A stretch of DNA of 64,000 nt, from assembly GCA_036924085.1 (NCBI GenBank), contig JAVGWX010000001.1, positions 1,840,103 to 1,904,102 on the forward strand, read 5' to 3'. Of this stretch, positions 1-11,090 are shown one piece after another; within the stretch, counting starts at the first letter, position 1; each line of letters begins with the position of its first letter. The notes below the pieces were generated by a model that saw only the letters and a list, made by a program, of their open reading frames with translations, did not search any database and had not been told where the DNA came from. Source of the DNA: Ariolimax columbianus (taxonomy: Eukaryota; Mollusca; Gastropoda; Stylommatophora; Arionidae). Both the position numbers and the translations under genes were made by a program.

Positions 1-1500
1 ATTTGAGGAGTTGAAAGTGGATAAATGATGGTATTCATCCAAAATTGCTGTTTGAAATTAGAGGCCAATTAGCAAAACCATTGGCTATATTTTGTTCTCA
101 ATCACTGACAAAAGGGAACGAATTGGAAAGATGCGGGAGTGATCCCCCTTAATAAAAAGGGCAAAAAATCAGATCCAGCAAATTATAGACCGGTGAGTTT
201 AACGAGCATAGTCTGTAAATTGTTAGATTCAGTAATCAAAGAAAACATTGTAATACATTTAGACAAGTTTAATCTAATCAGAAAAGGCCAGCATGGGTTT
301 ACTAGAGGGAGATTATGCTTAACAAATCTATTACAATTCATGGAGGAGGTTACTAAAATAACCGATAAAGCGGAGCCAGTGGATGTTATTTATCTAGACT
401 TTGCAAAGGCCTTTGATAGAGTACCTCATCATAGAATATTTTGAAAAAATCACATGGAATAGGTGGGGAATTTGCAAAATGAATTGAAAATTGGTTAAAG
501 GGAAGAAGGCAGACGGTGGGCATAAATAAGGAGTACTCTGAGTGGTGTGAAGTGAAAAGTGGTGTGCCACAGGGCTCGGTTTTGGGACCAATTTTGTTCT
601 TGATGTATATACATGATTTGGACATTGATATGGGATTCATGATTGCAAAATTTGCTGATGACACAAAACTATGCAGTAGTGTCTCATCTAAAGCAAAAGT
701 GGATATATTGAGGTCGGATTTAGATACAATTCGAGAATGGTCTGTGAGCTGGCAAATGGAGTTTAATGTAGATAAATGTACAGTCATCCACATGGGTAGA
801 TCCAATATGGAACATAATTAGAGAATGGGGGAGAATAATTTTAGAAATATAAAAAAGGTAAGGGACCTAGGGGTTATAGTAGATCATATAGGTTAGGTGA
901 GTGAACAAGTTCAGGTAGCAGTGAAAAAGGCAACTGCAATTTTAGGTATGATAAAAAGAAATGTTAAACATAGAAGCAAGGAAGTGATCGTCAAACTGTG
1001 TAAAGCTTTATTTAGACCTAGATTGGAGTACTGTGTACAGGTGTGGAGTACTGTGTACAGGTGTGGAGTACTGTGTACAGGTGTGGGAGCGATAAAGCTG
1101 ATAATGAGATTCCAGAATTACAGTTATGAGAAAAGACTCAGAAAAACCGGCCTACAGTGTCTCGAAGAGAGAAGAATTCGAGGTGACTTAATACAGGGTT
1201 ATAAGATGATCAGAGGAACGGATGAATTAGACTTTAACAAGTTTTTTTGTCAAAATACAAGCACCTACAAAAACAAGACGGCACAGTTACAAATTAACCA
1301 AAGAAAGCTCCAGATTGTAATTTAGGAAATATTTTTGTAGTCAGAGAGCGGTGAATGCTTGGAATGCATTGCCACAGGAGGTAGTGGAGGTAGGGACAAT
1401 TAATGCATTAAAGAATAGATCGGATGCGCATATCTTTTAGAGCAGGGTGATGTAAATGAAACTGGTTGTATACATATTCTGCAGTCTTCTAGATCACTAT
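1..1500 (+). mobile_element. CR1-like LINE copy A, degraded RT and 3' end
   Basis: This is a decayed non-LTR retrotransposon running off the left edge of the window. The encoded protein would copy element RNA into DNA at a nicked target. Frame 139-444 carries the early RT blocks (ANYRPVSL, then YLDFAKAFDRVPHH with the first catalytic Asp). Frame 516-821 carries SGVPQGSVLGPILF and the catalytic box AKFADDTKL (FADD at about 651-662). Frame 897-1325 is the thumb and C-terminal part (LEYCVQVW, FQNYSYEKRL). Frameshifts near 445-515 and stops near 819 and 894 show that it is dead. The 3' end reaches about 1500 and ends in GTTAGGTTATGTTAAGTTAA-like sequence. It is close to copy B at 50610-52770. The CR1-like assignment rests on RT wording and the C-terminus and is inference. 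Confidence 0.85.
1024..1087 (+). repeat. 20-bp x3 tandem repeat inside LINE copy A
   Basis: The unit TGGAGTACTGTGTACAGGTG starts at 1024, 1044 and 1064. In copy B the same RT segment (LEYCVQVWSS) is present once, near 52254. Copy A also lacks about 50 bases that follow the unit in copy B, so triplication and deletion occurred at the same point. Confidence 0.9.
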
Positions 1501-2208
1501 AAAGATGTTAGGTTATGTTAAGTTAATGATAGTAATGTTTGTGAATCTTCCAGTTAGTTTGACTCTTATCAATCTGCAAATGATTGTCGGATTCCATTCC
1601 AGAGTAATGTTTTCTCCATTCCTCTTGCTAGGATTTGGTCACACCTTCGCTGTGGTGTCCGTCCTCTATTTGAAAGTAGAATACTGTTTCTTCTGTTGAT
1701 GTCTTTATATTTCCTGTCTACTTATTCCCAACATTTCTAATCTATAGTCTTTCATTTCCGCTGTAATCTGTTTTGGTTTACCTGCCTTGTTCAGCCTTCT
1801 TTGCATTCTAAAACCCAGTTCCTATGTCAAGTTTTGTATTCATACATCCGTAATGATGCGACTGGCTCCCTTCTGGCTTTCACCACTGACAGTCATGTGA
1901 TCTTTGTATCCCAAATCTCCCCCCACACCACATATCCCCCCACCCCACATATCCCCCACCCCACACATCGCCCCACCCCACATATTCCCCCACCCCACAT
2001 ATCCCCACCCCTTTGCCCATCGCCCTTCAGCCACCGCTACAACGTAATGGTCTCTTCTTGGAGGAAGGAGGAAAGCAAATATCCTAACACAGTGCATCAG
2101 ATTACTTGTCATGGTAAAAGTGCCCCCAGAGTACTCCCCAGAGTACTTTTATGATCAGAATTTCGTATGTTAACATTGACATCTTCTTCCCAATTGATGA
2201 GCCGATGG
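1500..2208. other. no gene recognised; C-rich short repeat
   Basis: I see no coding signal here. Positions 1918-2012 hold a loose C-rich repeat based on CCCCACCCCACATATCC. The remainder is unique AT-rich sequence. Confidence 0.5.
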
Positions 2209-2826
2209 TGTCAACGTAAACAGCTGACCTGGAATCTAATAGTCTGTCAACGTAAACAGCTGATCTGGAATCTAATAGTCTGTCAACGTAAACAGCTGAC
2301 CTGGAATCTAATAGTCTGTCAACGTAAACAGCTGACCTGGAATCTAATAGTCTGTCAACGTAAACAGCTGACCTGGAATCTAATAGTCTGTCAACGTAAA
2401 CAGCTGACCTGGAATCTAATAGTCTGTCAACGTAAACAGCTGACCTGGAATCTAATAGTCTGTCAACGTAAACAGCTGACCTGGAATCTAATAGTCTGTC
2501 AACGTAAACAGCTGACCTGGAATCTAATAGTCTGTCAACGTAAACAGCTGACCTCGAATCTAATAGTCTGTCAACGTAAACAGCTGACCTGGAATCTAAT
2601 AGTCTGTCAACGTAAACAGCTGACCTGGAATCTAATAGTCTGTCAACGTAAACAGCTGACCTGGAATCTAATAGTCTGTCAACGTAAACAGCTGACCTCG
2701 AATCTAATAGTCTGTCAACGTAAACAGCTGACTTAGAATCTAATAGTCTGTCAACGTAAACAGCTGACCTCGAATCTAATAGTCTGTCAACGTAAACAAC
2801 TGGCTTCGAATCTAATACTGTCAACG
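2209..2826. repeat. 36-bp minisatellite, about 17 copies
   Basis: The unit begins TGTCAACGTAAACAGCTGAC and repeats every 36 bases (for example 2209, 2245) with single-base variants such as GACCTGG/GACCTCG. Because 36 is divisible by 3, both strands stay open (a 12-residue repeat each way). These frames are array read-through, not evidence of a protein. Confidence 0.95.
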
Positions 2827-2947
2827 GAGACAGCGTCCCCTGCTTCTGACCACAAGATTAGTAGTCGGTGGGGACAGCGTCCATTGACCTGTGTCTACGA
2901 CCTACGAACAGGCATTAGATTTTACCATCAGACCAGTAGTCGGAATC

Positions 2948-2979
2948 ATCGATTCCTGCTCGCGCTATCAGGAATCGAT
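2948..2979. repeat. short inverted repeat, 11-bp arms
   Basis: ATCGATTCCTG (2948-2958) is mirrored by CAGGAATCGAT (2969-2979) around a 10-base loop. It is a perfect small hairpin with no assigned role. Confidence 0.6.
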
Positions 2980-3113
2980 CTTTTTCTATAACCATCCACG
3001 TGGCAGTGTCAAAGCACGTGATTCAGTCTGAATGGAGCCTTCTACCAAAAACCATCTTCATGACGCGATCAGCCTCAAACCATGTGGGCGTGAATGTATT
3101 TTGTTTTCATTCC

Positions 3114-4580
3114 AACACACGTGCACACAAATACAGACACATAGGCGCACGCGCGCATGAACATACATACACACACGCAAACACACAAAGATAAACACAT
3201 GCACAGAGATGAACACACACACAGAGATGAACACACACACAGATGAGCAAAAGACACAGAGATGAACACACACAGAGATGAACACACACACACACACAGA
3301 TGATAAAACAACACACTTAGAGATGAACACATGCAGAGAGATAAACACACACACAGAGATGAACACACACACAGAGATGAACACACACACACACAGAGAT
3401 GAACACACACAGAGATGAACACACACAGAAATGAACACACACAGATGAACATACACACACAGAGATGAACACACATAGAGATGAAAATACACACACAAAG
3501 ATAAACACGTGCAGAGAGATGAACACACACACAGAGATGAACACACACTCGCAGAGATAAACACACACACAAAGATGAACACACACAGAGATGAACACAC
3601 ACAGAGAGATGAACACACACACAGAGATGAACACACACACACACAGAGATGAACACACACACCGAGATGAACACACACAGAGATGAACATACACACATAG
3701 ATTAACACACACACACAGATGAACACACACACAGAGATGAACACACACACAGAGGAACACACACACACATATGAACACACACACACATATGAACACACAC
3801 ACAGAGATGAACAAACACCGAGATGAACACACACACAGAGATGAACACACACACAGATGAACACACACACACACAGATGAACACACACACAGAGATGAAC
3901 ACACACACATAGATGAACACACACACACAGAGTGGAACACACGCACAGAGATGAACACACACACAGAGATGAACACACACATAGATGAACACACACAGAG
4001 ATGAACACACACACAGATGAACACACACACACATAGATGAACACACACAGCGATGAACACACACATAGATGAACACACACACACAGATGAACACACACAC
4101 AGAGATGAACACACACACAGAGATGAACACACACATAGATGAACACACACAGAGATGAACACACACACAGATGAACACACACACACATAGATGAACACAC
4201 ACAGCGATGAACACACACATAGATGAACACACACACACAGATGAACACACACACAGAGATGAACACACACACAGATGAACACACACAGAGATGAACACAC
4301 ACACAGAGATGAACACACACACAGAAATGAACACACACACTGAGATGAACACACACAAAGAGATGAACACACACACAGAGATGAACATACACACAGAGAT
4401 GAACACACACATACAGATGAACACACAGACACAGATGAACACACAGATGAATACACACACACAGATGAACACACACACACAGATGAACACACACACATAG
4501 ATGACCACACATACAGAGATGAACACACACACAGATGAACCTACACACACACACACAGATGAACACACACACACTACAAA
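3114..4580. repeat. CA-rich compound minisatellite
   Basis: This array has units of about 16-22 bases built from ACACACACAGAGATGAAC with variable CA-run length. A higher-order duplication of about 153 bases is visible: the rare variant CAGCGATG occurs at 4049 and again at 4202 with matching neighbours. Long minus-strand frames rich in Cys, Val, His and Ser are array read-through. Confidence 0.95.
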
Positions 4581-4833
4581 CTATTTATATAGCTATGTAC
4601 CAAATGATTATAAGGTCAATGAATTATTCATGAACGGCTAACTCGCGGGAATTGTCCATATTTATCTACTTCCAACATACCACGTTTTTTCGTATCTCAC
4701 GTACAGTCAATGAACTGTTCACAGTCTCCCTGTGTACAGTGAGTTCATGACATCTCCCAGCCAACATAAAATGCCATCACATATCTCAGCGAATTTCTTC
4801 CGACTAGATCAACTTTATTACTACATCTATCTT

Positions 4834-4920
4834 GGCTGGATAGATTCTCTTACTTTCAATCTGGGCTGGATAGATTCTCTTACTTTCTATCTGGGCTGGA
4901 TAGATTCTCTCTTAGGAATA
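4834..4920. repeat. 30-bp x3 tandem repeat
   Basis: GGCTGGATAGATTCTCTTAC recurs at 4834, 4864 and 4894 with a 30-base period. The flanks at 4581-4833 show nothing recognisable. Confidence 0.85.
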
Positions 4921-4944
4921 TTATCTTACGGTGTCTCTTAATGC

Positions 4945-5590
4945 TACACTCTGACCTCACCACTTTGACCTCACTACTCTGACCTCACCACTCTGACCTT
5001 GTCACTCTGACCTCGCCATTCTGACCTCACCACTTTGACCTCACCACTCTGACCTCACCACTCTGACCTCACCACTTTGACCTCACCATTTTGACCTCAC
5101 CACTCCGACCTCACCACTCTGACCTTGTCACTCTGACCTCGCCATTCTGACCTCGCCACTCTAATCTCATTACTCTCTCACCAATACGACTTTACCACTC
5201 TGATCTCACTACTTTGTCCTCACTACTCTGACCTCACCACTCTGACCTCACCACTCTGTCCTCACTACTCTGTCCTCACTACTCTGACCTCACTACTCTG
5301 ATCTCACCCCTTAGACCTCACTACTCTGATCTCACCCCTTAGACCTCACTACTCTGACCTCACTACTCTGACCTCACCCCTTAGACATCACTATTCTGAT
5401 CTCACCCCTTAGACCTCACTACTCTGACCTCACTACTCTGACCTCACTACACTGACCTCACTACTCTGACCTCACTACTCTGACCTCACTACCCAGACCT
5501 CACCACTCTGACCTCACCAATCTGACATCACCACTTTGATCTCACCACTCTGACCTCACCACTCTGACCAAACCACCCTAACCTCATCTT
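4945..5590. repeat. 14-bp minisatellite (TGACCTCACCACTC)
   Basis: About 45 imperfect copies of TGACCTCACCACTC or TGACCTCACTACTC with subfamily variants (CCCCTTAGACC, CACTTTGACC). Variants cluster locally, as expected from local duplication. Confidence 0.9.
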
Positions 5591-6180
5591 TCCTCCTTGG
5601 GACCTGTAATTATTAATTGGTTAGCTCGTGTATGAGGCTGTTAACTGTGTGGATTCTAGGTTCATCATTACTACGCAAAGTTCACCGCACACACTTTGGT
5701 TTTAGCTTGTGGGAATAATTTGGTGAGTGTTAGAATGTAACAGATCTTAGCTGTGCAGATTTATTAGTAATAGGATTCTTGACATGTTTCATTAAAGTTA
5801 GAAAGGGCGGGAGTATTGATAGTAAGTAGTCATCAATTGTTTCTTATAGAATTAAAACTAACAAAGCTAGCAAGTAAAGATGTTCTCAAATCTGGACATC
5901 GGAATGCTTGGTATGCATAGCGTTGATTTCCAAGCCACGCAGATGTTACAAATTACCTAACCTTGCATAACGTCTTGACGCATAGAAGCCTGTTACAGCA
6001 TGATTGGTAGTGACGAATGCTATTTACTGGTTTTTATGAAGTCTCTCAAGGAGAAAACCTAGGTACGAGATCTGGGGAAAAAAGCGGCGGCTATAACTAG
6101 CTAGGGAAGTCTGAATTATTGACAGTTTAAGAGAGCGTAGAGCGAAAGAACAAGTCATCAGATTTTACAGCGAAGAGGGG
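5591..6180. other. no gene recognised; possible LTR-type flank
   Basis: This is unique sequence before a purine-rich stretch with GGCTATAACTAGC near 6088. It could be the 5' part of the same non-coding element that carries the arrays at 6340-7072, but I find no coding signal. Confidence 0.35.
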
Positions 6181-6339
6181 AGAGAGTTGAGAAAGAGATT
6201 GCAGAGCGAAGCGGGGAGAAATAAGTCGTCAGATTCGACAGCGAAGAGAGGAGAGACAAGTCGAGATCTTTTTGGGTGTGAAATAGCGGGAGTCACAAGA
6301 GAACAGATTCATTCTAGAGCGAAGATAGGAGAAACACGT

Positions 6340-6542
6340 TCGACATTAGTCGGCAGCGAAGATCGGAGAAACACGTTCGACATTAGTCGGCAGCGAAGAT
6401 CGGAGAAACACGTTCGACATTAGTCGGCAGCGAAGATCGGAGAAACACGTTCGACATCAGTCGGCAGCGAAGATCGGAGAAACACGTTCGACATCAGTCG
6501 GCAGCGAAGATCGGAGAAACACGTTCGACATCAGTCGGCAGG
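6340..6542. repeat. 37-bp minisatellite, about 5-6 copies
   Basis: CGGCAGCGAAGATCGGAGAA recurs every 37 bases (6351, 6388 and on). Related GCGAAG...GGAGA words occur singly from 6120 to 6330, so the array looks like a local amplification of its own flank. Confidence 0.9.
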
Positions 6543-6600
6543 TAGCAACGAGAACATGACCATCTTGGTAAATCTGAAATATGAGTCTTGGAGTCCACAG

Positions 6601-6603
6601 ACG

Positions 6604-6643
<40 letters not shown>
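6601..6643. repeat. (GA)n microsatellite
   Basis: A run of GAGAGA with one AAAG interruption. Confidence 0.9.
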
Positions 6644-6647
<4 letters not shown>

Positions 6648-6822
6648 ACAAACAATCTTTCACCACGCGAGTGCAGATGTTCAGCAATGTATCAGAGAGC
6701 GGTAAATGGTAATGAAATTGATGTTTCACAATAGCAAGTGGTAGAATCAGATTTAGTAGTGCCTCATTAAGGAACACGCACGAGTTGGCCATCTTATTTA
6801 CTACTTATTTGCATCGCTGATG

Positions 6823-7072
6823 AGAATCCAGCGCCTTACTAGAGAGATTGTCAACTATTACAGCGATCCAGCGCCTTACTAGAGAAATGTTTGACTATTA
6901 CAGCGATCCAGCGCCTTACTAGAGAGATGTTCGACTATTACAGTGATCCAGCGCCTTACTAGAGAGATGTTCGACTATTACAGCGATCCAGCGCCTTACT
7001 AGAGAGATGTTCGACTATTACAGCGATCCAGCGCCTTACTAGAGAGATGTTCGACTATTACAGTGATCCAGC
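6823..7072. repeat. 40-bp minisatellite, about 6 copies
   Basis: CAGCGATCCAGCGCCTTACT recurs every 40 bases (6861, 6901 and on) and ends at a partial copy near 7072. Confidence 0.92.
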
Positions 7073-7222
7073 GCTTCAACGATCTCTACAAGCCAACGTC
7101 GACGAGGAGAATAGAACCAGTGACGAAATCACCTAGGTTACATAACAGACGCGGATCTTCTATCCTGTGGCAATCTACACAGTTCGACCATCAAGTAACT
7201 GTTCGTTTATTAAGCTGTAGTT

Positions 7223-7322
7223 CGTAATCAAGTTTATTTTAGTTCAAATTTCTTACAGTCAGACAGGTTTTGTTTAGAGAGAAGATTGGAGAGTCAGTTG
7301 TGAACGTGTAGAAATAAAGTTT
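7223..7322 (+). repeat. dispersed non-coding repeat, left copy
   Basis: This segment matches 10213-10312 at roughly 80-85% by eye. Shared words include TTTTAGTTCA, TTACAG, CAGACAGG, GAGAGTCAGTTG and GAACGTGTAGAA. It contains AATAAA (7310-7315). The two copies lie in the same orientation on either side of the LINE at 8095-10290. Confidence 0.65.
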
Positions 7323-7451
7323 TCATTACGGTAGTTGAGCCGGCTGGAACTGCTTCACGATAACACTGTTGCTATGTGACCTACATTATCATGCAAAGGT
7401 CAAGGTTGTCGCTGGTAGTTAGGCGGAACCCAAACAGGAGGACAGAACATT

Positions 7452-7888
7452 CGAGTAATTAAGGTTAGAGTAATTAAGGTTAGAGAAATTAAGGTTAGAG
7501 TAATTAAGGTTAGAGTAATTAAGGTTAGAGTAATTAAGGTTAGAGTAATTAATGTTAGAGTAATTAAGGTTACAGTAATTAAGGTTAGAGTAATTAATGT
7601 TAGAGTAATTAAGGTTAGAGTAATTAAGGTTAGAGTAATTAATGTTAGAGTAATTAAGGTTAGAGTAAATAATGTTAGAGTAATTAAGGTTAGAGTAATT
7701 AATGTTAGAGTAATTAAGGTTAGAGTAATTAATGTTAGAGTAATTAAGGTTAGAGTAATTAATGTTAGAGTAATTAAGGTTAGAGTAATTAAGGTTAGAG
7801 TAATTAATGTTAGAGTAATTAAGGTTAGAGTAATTAATGTTAGAGTAATTAAGGTTAGAGTAATTAAGGTTAGAGAAATTAAGGTTAG
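7452..7888. repeat. 15-bp minisatellite (TAATTAAGGTTAGAG)
   Basis: About 29 copies of TAATTAAGGTTAGAG alternating with the TAATTAATGTTAGAG variant. The minus strand is open because the period is 15. It is not a telomere repeat. Confidence 0.95.
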
Positions 7889-9414
7889 AGTAATTAAGAA
7901 GTGTTCTTGCCCTTAGCTGAAAGGACACAAAAGTTAGATATATTTTCAATATTTCAATTACTGCAATTGTGTAAAATAACTTTTTTATACAGGCTCGTTA
8001 TTTATTGAAAGTTGTGTTTAACAAATATACATATTGATTGCTGCTTGACCTGTGTTTTATATATAACGTTTAGTTCGTCTATATTTAACGGTGTAAAGAT
8101 GGAGACACCCATGGCACCTTTCAGGAGGCACAAGAGAGCCATGCGATGTTAAAAGTGCCAGGCAGTCGGACATATCATGGTGGGGTGTGGGATTAGCGTC
8201 CCCTTTTTCTGGCGCGATGCTAGCAGCCGGGTCGACTAAGGGGGTAGCAAGTGGGAAGGTAGGCTAGACCACGTGGGTGGATAGTGAGGACATAAACTAG
8301 GAGGAAGGGTCCCCATAAAGAGACCCATAAGGTTGCTCGCCTTGAGAGAGACTGACAGGTTCAGGAGGGAAGATATAATAAGGAAGTTAGAGGGTGAGAC
8401 AGAGCTCAGTAGAAGTAGGATAGAGGGTTTGACAGAGAGAATAGTCACCCTAGAAAGACATATGACAGAGAGAATAGTCACTCTAGAAAACAATAACAGA
8501 GAGCACTAGTAGGCTCCATAAAGAGACCGACCAAGAGAAGTCGCTATGTACGAGAAATGGCCAGTCGAGGCAGTGGGGAAGGTAGGGAAGGTAGGAGACA
8601 AAGGTGAGTTGGACCATTTGTGACGTAGTGGAGAATGAGATAATCTGCGAGATTGTCACTAAAATAAATAAAGATAGGTAGCCAACAAATACCCTAGTTG
8701 GACACACCCACAGTCCTTGGAGTCACATTTGACTCGAGACTTACCTGGAAGTCAAGTATAGAGAAGATCCAGACAAAGGCCATACAAAGACTCTCAGTGA
8801 TTAAAAAAAACTGGCTAGTACATTGTGGAAAAAGGGGGGGGGGGAGAAATAAATCGCAAGCATGTTTACACTGGTTCAATCAGACCAATCATGTAATATG
8901 CCCTCTAGCACTTGGTCAACAGCGGCCAAAACAAACACATGATAACTAGACCGAGTCCAAAATATGGATATCAGAATTACCATTAGGGCATTGAAAAACA
9001 CTCCAAATACAGAGGTGGGAAAATAACAAATATTGATCCCCTTGAATTAAGAAGAAAATATAAATCCCTTACTCAGTTTGAAAAACTAAAGAGGTTACCT
9101 GATCATCATCTGCACAAGAAGTTCCAAGAGAGAACAAACAATAGACTACTAAGGAAAAGTCCCGACCATCTGGCCAGAGAAATCCACTCATTCCAGAACC
9201 CTGGACACGGAACCAGGACCGGTCCAAAATAATCTTAGAGGTTACAGGGTTAAGGAAGAAAAGTGAGCAGTCGGCAACAGAGGCAGTGGAATCTACATGG
9301 AACACTCCAATGGTGACATAGAAAATCACTTCATACCAGCAGGAGACACTTGTACTAGAGCTGAAGCAAGAGCTGTTCATCAGCCAAAACAAAACTACAA
9401 GGGAAACGGTCATT

Positions 9415-9691
9415 CTAACTCCAGGAGTGTACTCCAAGCCATCTCAAGCCAAAAACGTGATAGACTCCAGGAGTGTACTCCAAGCCATCTCAAGCCAAAA
9501 ACGTGATAGACTCTAGGAGTGTACTCCAAGCCATCTCAAGCCAAAAACGTGATAGACTCCAGGAGTGTACTCCAAGCCATCTCAAGCCAAAAACGTGATA
9601 GACTCTAGGAGTGTACTCCAAGCCATCTCAAGCCAAAAACGTGATAGACTCCAGGAGAGTACTCCAAGCCATCTCAAGCCAAAAACGTGAT
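9415..9691 (+). repeat. 46-bp x6 array inside LINE D RNase H
   Basis: Unit anchors CCAGGAGTGT or CTAGGAGTGT lie at 9421, 9467, 9513, 9559, 9605 and 9651, exactly 46 bases apart. One unit encodes DSRSVLQAISSQKRDRL, a normal RNase H segment, and the last unit runs straight into the continuing domain. Since 46 is not divisible by 3, the extra copies destroy the frame. Confidence 0.93.
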
Positions 9692-9864
9692 AGACTCTCA
9701 CATGAAATAGAATACAACATCAAATTGCTGTCTCAAAAAACAGATTTAGTTCTACAATAGATTCCGGCCCACTGTGGGATCCCTGGAAACGAGAAAGCAG
9801 ATGAGGTCACAACAGCCGGAAGTGGTGGCACGCAGACTCCCCATCCACATAGCTATAAAGAAGC

Positions 9865-9962
9865 AAAGACACTCATCAAACGGTCCATGAGGACAGAATG
9901 GAGAGACCATCACAAAGACACTCATCAAACGGTCCATGAGGACAGAATGGAGAGAGCAGCAC
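9865..9962 (+). repeat. 49-bp x2 duplication inside LINE D
   Basis: AAAGACACTCATCAAACGGT occurs at 9865 and 9914. It duplicates the segment between RNase H and the C-terminal Cys-rich tail. Confidence 0.9.
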
Positions 9963-10212
9963 AAAGAAAACAAACCAGAAATTGACAGCATAGACAAACT
10001 TGGCAGAGATGGGCAGTCAAAGATCTTCAGACTCAGAACGGGACATTGTAGACTCAAGGCAAACCTTCACAAAATGGGTCTGAGAGACACTGTCATGTAC
10101 GATTGTGGAGCACCCAAGCAAACACCAGAACATATTCTACAAGAGTGCCCTACCTATGCAGACCAAAGAGAGGCAGTCTGGCCTGGGGAAGCGATAATGC
10201 TCGAAAATCACG

Positions 10213-10312
10213 TTTATTTCAGTTTAGTTTTAGTTCATATTTTTTACAGCCAGACAGGATTTGTTTAAAGTGAAAATTTGAGAGTCAGTTGGGAACGTGT
10301 AGAATTAAAGTT
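10213..10312 (+). repeat. dispersed non-coding repeat, right copy
   Basis: This partner of 7223-7322 overlaps the end of the LINE D tail. The AATAAA of the left copy is AATTAAAG here. Confidence 0.6.
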
Positions 10313-10319
10313 TCTTTAT

Positions 10320-11090
10320 GGTGTTTTATTTTCAATTAGTGTCATAGTTAATTTGTTGGAAGTGAGATATAGATAGAGCAGATCCCTCGCTCCATCTGCT
10401 AATGTAGTTCAGCCATCTGGAGTTGCTACAAGAAGTTGGAGAGTCCTCTACCTTAGAGAGATGTGGAACCGTTATCCGTTTCTAACGATATGCTCACAGA
10501 GTAGCAGTGGCCATACTCTCGATCCTATCACAGGCTGATCGGATCTCTCCACAAAATCACTTAGGTAAGAGACTTTGCAGGACTCCAGTATTTGTCGATT
10601 TTATAATGGAGATGGCAAATGATTGACGTAGCTGAGATGTAGCTTCAACACTCACAGTGGAGACCTCATATGTAGAGTCTGTCCTACAAGTGTAACAGGA
10701 CGTGGTCGAGCGATAGCACTACAGCACTACTGGAATCGTTCTCGACAGCCTTGCTAGAGATCAAATATAACTTCCTTATAAGAACCAACATCTAAATTAC
10801 TCCACAATTTGCCACCATTTGCAATGTTCAGACTGGTAGGCACCAAGGTGACAGACTCGGTCCATCTAAACAACATCCTCCGTGTTACTAATAGCATTTT
10901 GCTCGTCTCTTCAACTGCCACGGCCACCGAGGTATTCGGGTTATGTGAATAGTATTCTGTCTCCCAGACAACAGGACCAGGTGTGCATCAGAAAACCGCT
11001 CAATCGTTCTCGCAGAAGATGTTAAGGTCAAACGCTAGAACTCATTTCATACAGTTGACTGAGACTACTCTGTTTTATTGATTAGATTAT
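10320..11090. other. no recognised gene; one 43-codon open frame
   Basis: This is unique sequence. A clean small frame starts at ATG 10824 (MFRLVGTKVTDSVHLNNIL, ending at a TAG about 43 codons later). I do not recognise it. Nothing else coding is visible. Confidence 0.3.

Larger units (their letters stand above)
8095..10290 (+). mobile_element. I/Jockey-like LINE copy D, internally deleted
   Basis: This decayed non-LTR element keeps parts of both ORFs in order. An ORF1-like start (ATG at 8099) has a gag-type CCHC zinc knuckle at about 8147-8188 (spacing C-x2-C-x4-H-x4-C, with a stop codon inside). A late RT fragment at about 8700-8830 reads LGVTFDSRLTWKSSIEK. RNase H follows (GIYMEHSNGDIENHF near 9290, IPAHCGIPGNEKAD near 9765 with the preceding Trp changed to a stop). 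The C-terminal tail at 9936-10230 reads LRTGHCRLKANLHKMGLRD and PEHILQECPTYA. Endonuclease and RT core are missing, which indicates an internal deletion. An RNase H in this position is known from I-superfamily LINEs; the exact clade is not resolved. Confidence 0.8.

Noticed and set aside
3058..4574. Cys/Val/His/Ser-rich minus frames up to about 500 codons
   Set aside because: Low-complexity translation of a CA-rich array.
7452..7888. Interstitial telomere repeat (GGTTAG-like)
   Set aside because: The true unit is 15 bp, TAATTAAGGTTAGAG; there is no tandem TTAGGG or TTAGG.
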